From Burkholderiales bacterium (GTDB lineage: Bacteria; Pseudomonadota; Gammaproteobacteria; Burkholderiales; Burkholderiaceae_C), in assembly GCA_028868825.1 (NCBI GenBank), contig JAGWTU010000010.1, forward strand, positions 1-64,000: a DNA stretch of 64,000 nucleotides. Reading direction: 5' to 3'. Positions 35,585-44,569 of this stretch are shown one piece after another. The notes under the pieces are model-generated. The model searched no databases, had not been told where the DNA came from, and was given only the letters and a program-made list of their open reading frames with translations. Within the stretch, counting starts at the first letter, position 1; the number at the start of each line of letters is the position of its first letter. A program made the position numbers and the translations under genes.

Positions 35585-36931
35585 TCAGCGCGTGCCGGCG
35601 CGGCGCAAGGCGTCGGGCTCGAAGTCGGCGAGCTTGCCCTTGACGTTGAACTTCCACTGCGGTTCCTGCGAACCGAGCGAGGCGATGAAGTAACCGCCGT
35701 TCGACAGGTCGTGCCAGATATTGGCCGAATACCACATCACGTCGGCGTCGTAGAACTGCATCACCGGGTGCACCCCGACGCGCCACAGATTGCCGCGGCT
35801 GTCGTACGCGTCCTCCCACAGCACGCTCCAGCTGTCCTCGTCGACGTAGAACGTGCGGCGCGCGAAGGCATGCTTCTGGCCGGGCTTGAGCGTCGCGTCG
35901 ACGACCCAGACGCGGTGCGTCTCGTAGCGGATCAGGTCCGGGTTGGGCGTGCCGGGCTTGGTGACGTCGGCGTATTTCGTCGACTTCTCCATCAGCTTGT
36001 AATCGTTGTACGGGACGATCATCTCCTTCTTGCCGACGAGCTTGAAGTCGAAGCGGTCGGGGGCGCCGTTGTAGCCGTCGTACTGGTCGGTGTAGCGCAT
36101 CCCCTCGGTGCCGTCGGTGATCGAGTCGTAGGCCAGATCGGGGGCGCGGCGCACGCGGCGCTGGCCGGCGTTGTAGACCCAGGCCGAACGCGCCTCCTTG
36201 ACCTGGTCCAGCGGCTCGTGCACGAGAACCACGCTGCCCACGAGCGCCGCCGGCGCCAGCAGCGTGTTCATGTAGTACAGCAGCCGGTTCGGCTCCGACT
36301 TGTCCATGTTCTGCGCGAAGACGCGCACTTCCTGGGCGCGGATGTCGAAGGTGTCGCCGTTGGCGCGCACCGGGAACGAGTCGTAGATGCGGTCGATGCC
36401 GCCGCCGAGGTAGCGGATATTGTGGTTCCACATCACCTCGAGGCCGTTCTTGGGGAACGGGAACGGGGTCGTCGTGCCGCCGACGTTGGCCAGGCCGAAG
36501 CCCTGCAGTTCGACCTTGGCGGCCTGCTCCTTGACCTTGTCGGTGATCGCCTTGGGCAACGCGGCGGTGCGATGCGTCGGGTAGACGTTCATCTTGAACG
36601 TGCCGATCTTCTCGAGCAGCGCCTGCGCGCCGGCCGGCAGCTGGGCCTTGTACTGCGCCGCGTTCGCCTTCGTGATCGTGAACTTGGGCTTCTCGGCCGC
36701 GAACGGGTCGATATAGCCCTTGCCGGCGACATAGCCCGCGGGCGGGCTGGCCAGGCCACCGGTCCAGGCCGGGATCACGCCATCGGCGCTGCCGGCCTTC
36801 TCGGCTCCGGTGGGCGTCAGCTCGTTGCCGAGCTTGGCGATGTCGGCGGCACTGGCGCCGGCGTACGCGGCGCCGCTGGACATCAAGGCGGCAAGGCCGG
36901 CCGCGGCGAGGAAATGGCGGTTGAGATTCAT
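35585..36931 (-). CDS. DUF1329 outer-membrane lipoprotein-sorting-like protein
   Basis: A 448-residue exported protein with a signal peptide (LNRHFLAAAGLAALMSSGAAYA, cleavage near residue 23). The DUF1329 pattern is clear: KLGNELTPTGAEKAGSADGVIPAW at the start, conserved VYPTHRTAALP, NGLEVMWNHNIRY, EARSAWVYNAGQRRVRRAPD and RRTFYVDEDSWSVLWEDAYDSRG blocks. The family folds like LolA/LppX-type beta half-barrels and binds hydrophobic ligands. GGAGA lies 5 nt before the ATG at 36931. It lies 28 nt after the DUF1302 gene and probably carries the substrate from outer membrane to the RND pump. Confidence 0.88.
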   Translation of the reverse strand: MNLNRHFLAAAGLAALMSSGAAYAGASAADIAKLGNELTPTGAEKAGSADGVIPAWTGGLASPPAGYVAGKGYIDPFAAEKPKFTITKANAAQYKAQLPAGAQALLEKIGTFKMNVYPTHRTAALPKAITDKVKEQAAKVELQGFGLANVGGTTTPFPFPKNGLEVMWNHNIRYLGGGIDRIYDSFPVRANGDTFDIRAQEVRVFAQNMDKSEPNRLLYYMNTLLAPAALVGSVVLVHEPLDQVKEARSAWVYNAGQRRVRRAPDLAYDSITDGTEGMRYTDQYDGYNGAPDRFDFKLVGKKEMIVPYNDYKLMEKSTKYADVTKPGTPNPDLIRYETHRVWVVDATLKPGQKHAFARRTFYVDEDSWSVLWEDAYDSRGNLWRVGVHPVMQFYDADVMWYSANIWHDLSNGGYFIASLGSQEPQWKFNVKGKLADFEPDALRRAGTR

Positions 36932-36959
36932 GGTGTCTCCAGGTGGTGCGGGCGCGCGA

Positions 36960-38864
36960 TCAGAATTTGCCGGTCCAGGCGACCGAGACGAAGCCCTTGT
37001 CGCGATTCGCGTCGTACTTCGCCGAGTTGTTGTAGGTGATGTACGAAAGGTCGAAAGCCCACTTCTTGGCATAGTCGAACTTGGCCGCCAGAGCGTAGGT
37101 CGTGCGGTCCTTGATGAACTGCGAATCGATCGAATAGCCGCTGAGGTCGCGCTTGACGAAGAGGCTGGGCGTGAAGGCGAACGACGAGCCGAAGATGCCG
37201 TTGTAGGTCATCGACGCCAGCACGTTGATGCCGCTGGCGTTCTTCGTCACGTAGCCGTCGTTGCGGCAGCCGTCGGGTTGCACGTTCGTGGTCAGGCAGC
37301 CGTTGGGCTGCGCCGCCGCGGGCAAGGCCGCATTCGCGCCCTGGCCGAAGATGAAGGCGCGACCGTAGCGCAGACCGCCGGCCGTGTGACTGGGCACGTT
37401 GTTCTGCTGCATCGCGACCTCGGCGGCGATGGTCAGGCTGTCGGCGCCGAGCACGCCGCTGAACAGCTTGACCGCGTTGGCCTGCAGTTGCGTCACGTTG
37501 AACAGGTCGTAAGCGTGGTACACGCCGCCCACGGTGCCGATCACGGCGGTGTAGCGCGGGTCCTGGGTCACGAGGCCGGCGTGACCGATGAAAGCGCCGA
37601 CGAGGTCGCTGCCGTTGATTTGCGCCGGCACATCCTTCTGGTAACTCAATTCGGCGCCGGTCGACCAGCCCAGCAGCGTCGTCGACGCGCTGATGCCGAA
37701 GATCTTGGTCTTGCCCGGGTATTCCCAGAACGCCGAGCCCGGCGTCAGCCCCAGCGGGGCCAGCGCCTGCACGGCCATGAACAGGCCCTGCGATTTGAGG
37801 ATGGCGACCTGCTTGGCCGTGCCGTTCAACTGGTCGGTGCCGACGGTGGCGCTGATGATGGGCGTGCGCGGTACGAGTTCCTCGGCATAGAAGCCGAATT
37901 CGGTGTCGATGGCCTCGACCGGGACGCGCAGCGCCAATCCGAACTGGCCGCCGTTGGCGGGCTTGGGACCATTGGCCAGCGGCATGTACAGCCCGCCGGC
38001 CGACGCGCTGACGTTGCTGCCGGCCACGGCGGTCGCGATATTGCAATTGCCGGTCTGGTTGGAGAGGTCATTCTCGGCCGGGCCGAAATAGGTGCCGCAA
38101 CCCGGGATCACCGTCGAGACCGATTTGAACTGGTAGAAGCCCTCGAGCGAGACGCCGCCGCCCAGGCCCAGGTTCGCCGAGAGCATCGGGATCGGCAGCA
38201 GGAATTCCTTGACCTCGGTGCCGGCCCCGCGTGTGGCGGCGATGAGGTCGACCGGCATCGTCTTGTTGATGCCCTGGGTGAACAGGCTCTCGCCCCAGTT
38301 GATGACCTGGTTGCCCAAGCGCACCTGCAGCGGATGGCTCGCGAGGTCGAACTGCGTGTACGCGTAGGCGTCCATCAGCTGCAGGCCCTGGAAGCGCGAG
38401 GCCAGCGGCACGCCGGTGTCGCTCAAGGGCTGGGTGTTGGTGTAGCGCACCGGGCGCTGCGCCTGGTTGCCGAAGCGCGGCAGGCTGTTGACGAGCACAT
38501 CGTCGTACCAGCCGCGCACACGCAACAGGCCGCCGCTGCCGTTCTTGGCCAGCGAGACGTCGCTCGTGAACTTGAGCAGGCGCGAGATCGTGTCGCCCTT
38601 GTTGTAGTTCAGGTTGCTCGAGTCGGTGTTGGACCCACCCATGCCGCCGACCTTGCCGACGATGGCGCCGTCGGCCTTCGAGAACAGCAGCGGATTCTGG
38701 TTGCCGGCACGCCAGGCATTGCTGACGCTGATCGACGTGTTCCACACGCCCTGCCAGCCGTCGCCGACTTCGAAATCGAGTGCCGATGCGGGGCCGGCAG
38801 CCACCGCGACGAGGCAGGCCGCAGCCACACGGTGGCGGGTCGACGGCATGGTGTTCTTGTGCAT
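36960..38864 (-). CDS. DUF1302 porin-like outer-membrane protein
   Basis: A 634-residue protein with a signal peptide (TRHRVAAACLVAVAAGPASA) followed by the DUF1302 start LDFEVGDGWQGVWNTSISVSNAWR. Many alternating amphipathic strands ending in aromatic residues and a C-terminal FVSVAWTGKF (terminal phenylalanine) indicate an outer-membrane beta-barrel. GAGGAG lies 11 nt before the ATG at 38864. It heads the transport operon (DUF1302, DUF1329, YCF48, RND), 75 nt downstream of copy D of the TGTC element. Its homologues often accompany degradation of steroids and other poorly soluble compounds, and a role as a diffusion channel for the operon's substrate is inferred. Confidence 0.85.
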   Translation of the reverse strand: MHKNTMPSTRHRVAAACLVAVAAGPASALDFEVGDGWQGVWNTSISVSNAWRAGNQNPLLFSKADGAIVGKVGGMGGSNTDSSNLNYNKGDTISRLLKFTSDVSLAKNGSGGLLRVRGWYDDVLVNSLPRFGNQAQRPVRYTNTQPLSDTGVPLASRFQGLQLMDAYAYTQFDLASHPLQVRLGNQVINWGESLFTQGINKTMPVDLIAATRGAGTEVKEFLLPIPMLSANLGLGGGVSLEGFYQFKSVSTVIPGCGTYFGPAENDLSNQTGNCNIATAVAGSNVSASAGGLYMPLANGPKPANGGQFGLALRVPVEAIDTEFGFYAEELVPRTPIISATVGTDQLNGTAKQVAILKSQGLFMAVQALAPLGLTPGSAFWEYPGKTKIFGISASTTLLGWSTGAELSYQKDVPAQINGSDLVGAFIGHAGLVTQDPRYTAVIGTVGGVYHAYDLFNVTQLQANAVKLFSGVLGADSLTIAAEVAMQQNNVPSHTAGGLRYGRAFIFGQGANAALPAAAQPNGCLTTNVQPDGCRNDGYVTKNASGINVLASMTYNGIFGSSFAFTPSLFVKRDLSGYSIDSQFIKDRTTYALAAKFDYAKKWAFDLSYITYNNSAKYDANRDKGFVSVAWTGKF

Positions 38865-38939
38865 TCCGGTTGTCTCCTCGGTGGTCGGAACGTGGGCTGT
38901 GTCAGGGTCCGAATGGTCGAGGCCGCGCGGCGCGGCGGC

Positions 38940-38985
38940 TTGACGCGGTTAGACATTCACTTAACTCTGAGCGACACCTGGGATA
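38940..38985 (-). promoter_or_regulatory. TGTC-N17-TGTC element, copy D (porin/RND operon)
   Basis: Plus-strand GACA at 38952 and 38973 (21 bp apart) and TTGACG at 38940-38945. The CTTAACTCTGAGCGACACCT core is slightly more diverged than B and C. It ends 75 nt before the DUF1302 ATG and is oriented toward it. Confidence 0.65.
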
Positions 38986-39042
38986 GTCCCAACGATGCAA
39001 CCACCGCCCGAGCGCGTTGTCGGCGCCCGGCGGACTCGGTAA

Positions 39043-39088
39043 TTGCCCGGGTGTCGCCAATTGCCAAATGAATGTCTGCACTCGTCAA
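39043..39088 (+). promoter_or_regulatory. TGTC-N17-TGTC element, copy E (DUF3604/sulfatase operon)
   Basis: TGTC at 39052 and 39073 (21 bp apart), TTGCCCGG at the left and CGTCAA at 39083-39088 at the right. The core GTGTCGCCAATTGCCAA is identical to copy F near 2192. It points at the DUF3604 gene, 127 nt upstream of its ATG, and opposes copy D in the same gap. Confidence 0.65.
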
Positions 39089-39215
39089 GCCGCCGCCAAC
39101 GCCAGCGACGAGCATGGCCGCCGCGTCGCGTCGCCACCCGCTTCGACGCGCCGACACCGGGGTCGATTCCGGTCCGCTTCCAGTGGTCCGCGGTGGACCT
39201 CAGAAAGGCAACTTC

Positions 39216-41144
39216 ATGCACAGCCTCCATCGCCATCTGCTCGCCAGCGCGGCCGCACTCGCCCTCATCGGCCCCGGCATCGCACAGGCCCAGGCGGCGG
39301 CTGCGGCCAGCGCGCCGGCGCCGGCCTATTCGCCCCACCTGGGCCGCATCTGGCCGAACCGCGTCTATTGGGGCGACGAGCATGTGCACACCTCCTGGTC
39401 GGGCGACGCCGGTGCCGCCGGCTCGCGGGTCGGACCCGAGGACGCGCTGCGCTTCGCCCGCGGCGAGGAAGTGACGTCGACGACGGGCCAGAAGGTGCGC
39501 CTGTCGCGGCCGCTGGACTGGATGGCGGTGACCGACCACTCCGACGGCCTGGGCGTGATCCAGGATCTCATCGCCGGCACGCCCGAGATGCTGGCCGATC
39601 CGGTGATCCGGCGCTGGCACGAGATGATCCATGCCGACATGGCGACGCGTCGCGTGGCCGCCAAGGAAATGGCGATCGCGCAATCGAACGGGCAATTGCC
39701 GGCCATCGTCAACGACCCGGCGCGCGAACTCGGCACCTGGCAGCGCGAGACGGCGATCATCGAGAAGTTCAACGACCCCGGCCGTTTCACCGCCTTCATC
39801 GCCTACGAGTGGACCTCGAACTCGGGCGGCGGCAACAACCTGCACCGCAACGTCATCTACCGCGACGGCAAGGCCCTGGCCGACCAGGTGCGGCCGATGA
39901 CGACCTTCGACAGCGAGAACCCCGAGGACCTGTGGAAGTGGATGGCGGCCTGGGAGGCGAAGACCGGCGGGCGGCTGCTGGCGATCCCGCACAACGGCAA
40001 CCTCAGCAACGGGCTGATGTTCGCGCTGACGGCCTTCGACGGCACGCCGCTGACGCGCGAGGGCGCCGTGCTGCGCGCGCGCTTCGAGCCGCTGGTCGAG
40101 GCGATGCAGATCAAGGGCCAGAGCGAATCGCATCCCTCGCTGTCGCCGACCGACGAATTCACGCGCGGCTGGGAGATCTGGGACAAGGGCAACCTCAACC
40201 TGCTGCCCAAGAAGCCCGGCATGATCCCGCATGAATATGCCCGCGAGGCGCTGAAGAACGGCCTCGCGATCGAGCAGCAGCTGGGCGTGAACCCGTTCAA
40301 GTTCGGCCTCGTCGCCGGCACCGACGCGCACACCGGGCTGAGCGCGATCGAGGCCGACAACTACTTCGGCAAGTTCCCGCAGAACGAGCCCTCGCCCAAG
40401 CGCATGCGCATTCCGGTGATGGACGGCGCGACGCCGCCCGAGGGCTCGGTCGAACCGCATCTGGTCAACCAGGGCTGGGAAGGCAGCGCCCAGGGCTGGA
40501 CCGGCGTCTGGGCGAGCGCGAACACGCGCGAGGCGCTGTGGGACGCGATGCAGCGCCGCGAGACCTACGCCACCACCGGCACGCGCATGACGGTGCGCTT
40601 CTTCGGCGGCTTCGATTACGTTGCCGCCGATGCGCAGGCGCCCGACCTCGCCCGCGTCGGCTACACCAGGGGCGTGCCGATGGGCGGCGACCTGCGCGCC
40701 GCGCCCGCGGGCAAGCCGCTGCGCTTCCTGATCGCCGCGCTCAAGGACCCGCAGGGCGCAAATCTGGATCGCGTCCAGGTCGTCAAGGGCTGGGTCGATG
40801 CGGCCGGCAAGACGCACGAGAAGATCTTCAATGTCGCCTGGGGCGACGCCGCGCGGCGCCGCATCGACCGCCGCGGGCAGATCCCGCCGGTGGGCAACAC
40901 GGTCGACCTGAAGACCGCGACCTGGGTCAATTCGATCGGCGACACGCAATTGACCACCGTCTGGACCGACCCCGAATTCGATCCGAAGCAGCGCGCGATG
41001 TACTACCTGCGCGTGCTCGAGATCCCGACGCCGCGCTGGACGCTCTACGACGTCGTGCGCTTCCATGTCCAGCCGCCCAAGGAGGCGCCGCTGATCACGC
41101 AGCAGCGCGTCTTCACCTCGCCGATCTGGTACACGCCGGCCTGA
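39216..41144 (+). CDS. DUF3604 protein, exported (PHP-like metal-dependent hydrolase), paralogue 1
   Basis: A 642-residue protein with a signal peptide (LASAAALALIGPGIAQA, cleavage near residue 25). DUF3604 proteins have a PHP-like metal-binding barrel; here GDEHVHTSWS, VTDHSDG, PHNGNLSNGLMF and GTDAHTGLSA carry the expected His/Asp ligands. The C-terminal half includes the family's VPMGGDL and YYLRVLEIPTPRWT blocks and ends PIWYTPA. The ATG at 39216 is preceded by AAAGG. It heads a five-gene operon with an arylsulfatase. The chemistry of this family is not settled, so a phosphoester- or amide-hydrolase-like function is only inferred. It lacks the C-terminal extension of paralogue 2. Confidence 0.88.
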   Translation: MHSLHRHLLASAAALALIGPGIAQAQAAAAASAPAPAYSPHLGRIWPNRVYWGDEHVHTSWSGDAGAAGSRVGPEDALRFARGEEVTSTTGQKVRLSRPLDWMAVTDHSDGLGVIQDLIAGTPEMLADPVIRRWHEMIHADMATRRVAAKEMAIAQSNGQLPAIVNDPARELGTWQRETAIIEKFNDPGRFTAFIAYEWTSNSGGGNNLHRNVIYRDGKALADQVRPMTTFDSENPEDLWKWMAAWEAKTGGRLLAIPHNGNLSNGLMFALTAFDGTPLTREGAVLRARFEPLVEAMQIKGQSESHPSLSPTDEFTRGWEIWDKGNLNLLPKKPGMIPHEYAREALKNGLAIEQQLGVNPFKFGLVAGTDAHTGLSAIEADNYFGKFPQNEPSPKRMRIPVMDGATPPEGSVEPHLVNQGWEGSAQGWTGVWASANTREALWDAMQRRETYATTGTRMTVRFFGGFDYVAADAQAPDLARVGYTRGVPMGGDLRAAPAGKPLRFLIAALKDPQGANLDRVQVVKGWVDAAGKTHEKIFNVAWGDAARRRIDRRGQIPPVGNTVDLKTATWVNSIGDTQLTTVWTDPEFDPKQRAMYYLRVLEIPTPRWTLYDVVRFHVQPPKEAPLITQQRVFTSPIWYTPA

Positions 41145-41200
41145 TCCGGGTCGCCCGCGCGCGCACGGTGCGCTGCTTTCAACGACGGCCTCCTTCTTCG

Positions 41201-43624
41201 ATGCATCGATTCATGACACACACCGCGCAATCCGCGATCGCCACCGTGCTGGCCGCGCTGGCGCTGGCCAGCGGCGCCGCGGCCGCCGAGCCCGATCGCC
41301 GCGTGCTGCCGCTGGCGCCGCCGGCGCAGCCGCCCATCGTCGAGATCGACGCGCACAAGGTCCGGCCGCCACCGCTGTTCCAGGTGCGCGCACCGGCGAA
41401 GGCGCCGAACGTGTTGATCATCTTGATCGACGACATGGGCTTCGGCCAGTCGAGCGCCTTCGGCGGGCCCATCCACATGCCCACCGTCGACGCGCTGGCG
41501 CGCGGCGGACTGCGCTTCAACGAGTTCCACACGACGGGCCTGTGCGCGCCTTCGCGCGTGGCGCTGCTGACCGGGCGCAACCACCATCTGAACAATATGG
41601 CGGTGATCCCCGAGATCGCGACGAGCTTTCCCGGCGCCACCAGCATCCGCCCCGCCAGCATCGCGCCGCTGGCCGAGATCCTGCGCCTGAACGGCTACAG
41701 CACGAGCTTCTTCGGCAAGTCGCACGAGGTGCCGTCGTGGGAGGTCAGCGGCTCGGGGCCGACCGACCGCTGGCCCACGCGCTCGGGCTTCGACAAGTTC
41801 TACGGCTTCATCGGCGGCGAGGCGAATCAATGGGCGCCGCACCTCTACGAGGACATGACCGAGGTCAAGCTGAATCCGGATCCGAACTACCACCTGATGA
41901 CGGATCTGACGAATCATGCGATCGACTGGGTGCACGCGGAAAAGTCGCTCACGCCCGACCGGCCGTTCTTCCTCTATTTCGCGCCCGGCGCGGTGCACGC
42001 GCCGCATCATGTGCCGCGCGCATGGATCGACAAATACAAGGGCCGCTTCGACGCCGGCTGGGACCGCCTGCGCGAACAGACGCTGGCGCGCCAGAAGGCG
42101 CTGGGCGTCGTGCCGGCCGACACCGAACTCGCGCGCAAGCCGCGCGCGATCGAGGACTGGGATCGGCTCTCGGCCGACCAGAAGAAGCTCTACACGCGCC
42201 AGATGGAGATCTTCGCCGCCTACGGCGAATACGCCGACACCGAGATCGGCCGGCTCGTCGGTGCGATCGCCGAGATGGGTCAGCTCGACAACACGCTGAT
42301 CTTCTACATCGTCGGCGACAACGGCGCCAGCGCCGAGGGCGGACTGAACGGCAAGTTCAACCAGCTCACCTTCAACAACGGCGTCGACGAGTCGGTGGCC
42401 GACCTCCTCAAGCATTACGACGAACTCGGCGGCCCGACGACCTTCAACCATTACGCCGCCGGCTGGGCGGTGGCCGGCGACACGCCATTCACCTGGACGA
42501 AACAGGTGGCGTCGAATTACGGCGGCACGCGCAATGGCATGGTCGTGCATTGGCCGGCGCATTTCAAGGGCCACGGCGAGGTACGAACGCAATGGCACCA
42601 TCTGATCGACATCGCGCCCACCGTGCTCGAGGCCGCCGGCCTGCCCGAGCCGACCATCGTCAACGGCGCGGAGCAGATCCCGATGCAGGGCACGAGCCTG
42701 CTGTACGCCATCGACGACGCCCGGGCGGCGGATCGCCACCGGCTGCAGTATTTCGAGCTCGGCGGCAATCGCGCCATCTATGCCGACGGCTGGCTCGCCG
42801 GCGTGGTCCATCGGGTGCCCTGGGAAAGGGAGCCCCGTACCACGCTCGACAATGACCGCTGGGAGCTCTACGACACGCGCCACGACTTCAGCCTGCGCCA
42901 GGATCTGGCGGCCGCGCAGCCGGCGAAGTTGAAGGCCATGCAGGCGCTGTTCGACGAGCAGGCGAAGGCCAACCACGTCTACCCGATCGACGACCGCGGT
43001 CGCGAGCGCTTCAATGCCGCGCTCGCCGGGCGTCCGGACCTCATGGCCGGCCGCCGCTCGCTCACCGTCTACCCGCACATGACGGGCATGAACGAGAACG
43101 TGTTCATCAATACCAAGAACCGCTCCTACACGATGGTCGCCGAGGTCGAGCTGGGCGCGCGCGCACACGGCGCGATCCTGGCCCAGGGCGGCCGCTTCGG
43201 CGGCTACAGCCTGTACCTGCAGGACGGCCGGCCTTGCTTCACCTACAACTGGCTGGCGATCGAGAGCACGACGATCGCCTCGCAGGAGGCGCTGCCGGCC
43301 GGCAAGGCGCAGATCGAATACCGCTTCGACTACGACGGCGGCGGGCTCGGCAAGGGCGGCACCGGCATCCTCAGCGTCGACGGCCGCGAGGTCGCGCGCG
43401 GCCGCATCCCGCGCACGATGCCGCTGCTGTATTCGATGGACGAGGGCGCCGATGTCGGTGCCGACGAGGACACGCCGGTGAGTGCGAGCTACGCCTCGCC
43501 CTTCGAATTCAGCGGCCGCATCGCCCGCGTCACGATCACCGTCGCGCCGGCGCCGGCACCGCGCGCCGCGGCCGAGGCCGCGGCGGTGCAGCAGATGCGG
43601 ATCGAGAAGGCGGCGGCCGATTGA
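41201..43624 (+). CDS. exported arylsulfatase with C-terminal jelly-roll-like domain
   Basis: An 807-residue type I sulfatase. A signal peptide (residues about 12-29) precedes the sulfatase domain: LIDDMGFGQ with DD 77-78 and the formylglycine motif CAPSR at 115-119, C115 being predicted to be converted to formylglycine by an FGE not seen here. The 803-807-residue length and the C-terminal beta-rich domain from about residue 620 (GARAHGAILAQGGRFGGYSL) match the long AtsA-type arylsulfatases. The start may be ATG 41201 or 41213; neither has a clear Shine-Dalgarno. It lies 56 nt after DUF3604-1 and would remove sulfate from an aryl or alkyl ester in the periplasm. Confidence 0.88.
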   Translation: MHRFMTHTAQSAIATVLAALALASGAAAAEPDRRVLPLAPPAQPPIVEIDAHKVRPPPLFQVRAPAKAPNVLIILIDDMGFGQSSAFGGPIHMPTVDALARGGLRFNEFHTTGLCAPSRVALLTGRNHHLNNMAVIPEIATSFPGATSIRPASIAPLAEILRLNGYSTSFFGKSHEVPSWEVSGSGPTDRWPTRSGFDKFYGFIGGEANQWAPHLYEDMTEVKLNPDPNYHLMTDLTNHAIDWVHAEKSLTPDRPFFLYFAPGAVHAPHHVPRAWIDKYKGRFDAGWDRLREQTLARQKALGVVPADTELARKPRAIEDWDRLSADQKKLYTRQMEIFAAYGEYADTEIGRLVGAIAEMGQLDNTLIFYIVGDNGASAEGGLNGKFNQLTFNNGVDESVADLLKHYDELGGPTTFNHYAAGWAVAGDTPFTWTKQVASNYGGTRNGMVVHWPAHFKGHGEVRTQWHHLIDIAPTVLEAAGLPEPTIVNGAEQIPMQGTSLLYAIDDARAADRHRLQYFELGGNRAIYADGWLAGVVHRVPWEREPRTTLDNDRWELYDTRHDFSLRQDLAAAQPAKLKAMQALFDEQAKANHVYPIDDRGRERFNAALAGRPDLMAGRRSLTVYPHMTGMNENVFINTKNRSYTMVAEVELGARAHGAILAQGGRFGGYSLYLQDGRPCFTYNWLAIESTTIASQEALPAGKAQIEYRFDYDGGGLGKGGTGILSVDGREVARGRIPRTMPLLYSMDEGADVGADEDTPVSASYASPFEFSGRIARVTITVAPAPAPRAAAEAAAVQQMRIEKAAAD

Positions 43625-43681
43625 GGGCGCGGCGGTGGGCACCCGAGGCGAACGAACGAGGCATCGAATGATGGGATCGAA

Positions 43682-44569
43682 ATGAATGCGCGCCGTCTCT
43701 TCGGCGAGCCCCTGCTGCATTTCCTGCTGCTGGGCGCCCTGCTCTTCGCCGGCTACCGCATCGTGCATGGCGCGGCTCCGGCGCCGGCGGGCCGCATCGA
43801 GATCACGGCCGCCGACCTCGCGCGGCTGCGGCTGGCCTGGCAATCGCAATGGGGCCGCGCGCCCGATGCGGCCGAATTGAAGGATCTGGTGGCCAAGGAA
43901 GTCCACGACGAGATCCTCTACCGCGAGGCGCTGGCGATGGGTCTGGACCGCGACGACGTCATCGTCAAGCGTCGCCTGGCGCAGAAGGTGGCGTACCTGA
44001 CCGACGACGGCGGCCAGCCGCCAACGCCGCAGCAATTGCAATCCTGGTATCGCGATCACGCCGAGGATTACAAGGACGCACCGCGGATCTCGATCCGCCA
44101 GCTGTATTTCTCGACCGACCTGCGTGGCGCGCGTGCCGAGGCCGCGGCCGCGCAGGCGCTGCGCCAGTTGCAGGGTGCTGGCGGCGACGCCGATGCGGGC
44201 GTCGGCGACCCCTTCGCGGGCGCGACCCGCTACGTCGAAAAAAGCCGGCACGAGATCGATCAGGCCTTCGGCCGCGATTTCGCCGCCGCCGTGTTCCGGC
44301 TCGAACCGCAGGGCTGGCGCGGCCCCATCCGCTCGGGACTCGGCTGGCACCTGGTCTGGGTCGACGAGCGCACGACGCCCAGCCTGCGCCCCTACGCCGA
44401 GGTCGAAGCCCAGGTGCGCGACGACTGGCTGCGCGCCGAGCACGAATCGCTGCAACGCCAGTATTACGCCCGCGTCAGCCGGCATTACGAGGTGGTGGTC
44501 GACACAGCCGCCGCGCTGCCGGGCAGCCCGGCGCCGGCCGCCGTCACGGTCGGGAGCGCGACGCCGTGA
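43682..44569 (+). CDS. PpiC-type (parvulin) peptidyl-prolyl cis-trans isomerase, membrane-anchored
   Basis: A 295-residue protein with a single N-terminal membrane helix (LLHFLLLGALLFAGYRIV) and a periplasmic parvulin-like part: an N-terminal chaperone region (ADLARLRLAWQSQWGRAPDAAELKDLV) and a PPIase domain (PRISIRQLYFST, FGRDFAAAVFRLEPQGWRGPIRSGLGWHLVWVDE). It is likely to assist folding of exported proteins encoded beside it, such as the two DUF3604 proteins and the sulfatase. It lies 57 nt after the sulfatase gene, and its stop overlaps the next gene's GTG. Confidence 0.83.
   Translation: MNARRLFGEPLLHFLLLGALLFAGYRIVHGAAPAPAGRIEITAADLARLRLAWQSQWGRAPDAAELKDLVAKEVHDEILYREALAMGLDRDDVIVKRRLAQKVAYLTDDGGQPPTPQQLQSWYRDHAEDYKDAPRISIRQLYFSTDLRGARAEAAAAQALRQLQGAGGDADAGVGDPFAGATRYVEKSRHEIDQAFGRDFAAAVFRLEPQGWRGPIRSGLGWHLVWVDERTTPSLRPYAEVEAQVRDDWLRAEHESLQRQYYARVSRHYEVVVDTAAALPGSPAPAAVTVGSATP

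Larger units (their letters stand above)
38865..39215. other. 351-bp divergent regulatory region with two opposed TGTC elements
   Basis: The gap between the divergent porin operon and DUF3604 operon. It holds one copy of the recurrent element for each direction (38940-38985 and 39043-39088, listed separately). No ORF or small RNA is obvious in the remaining sequence. Confidence 0.55.
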
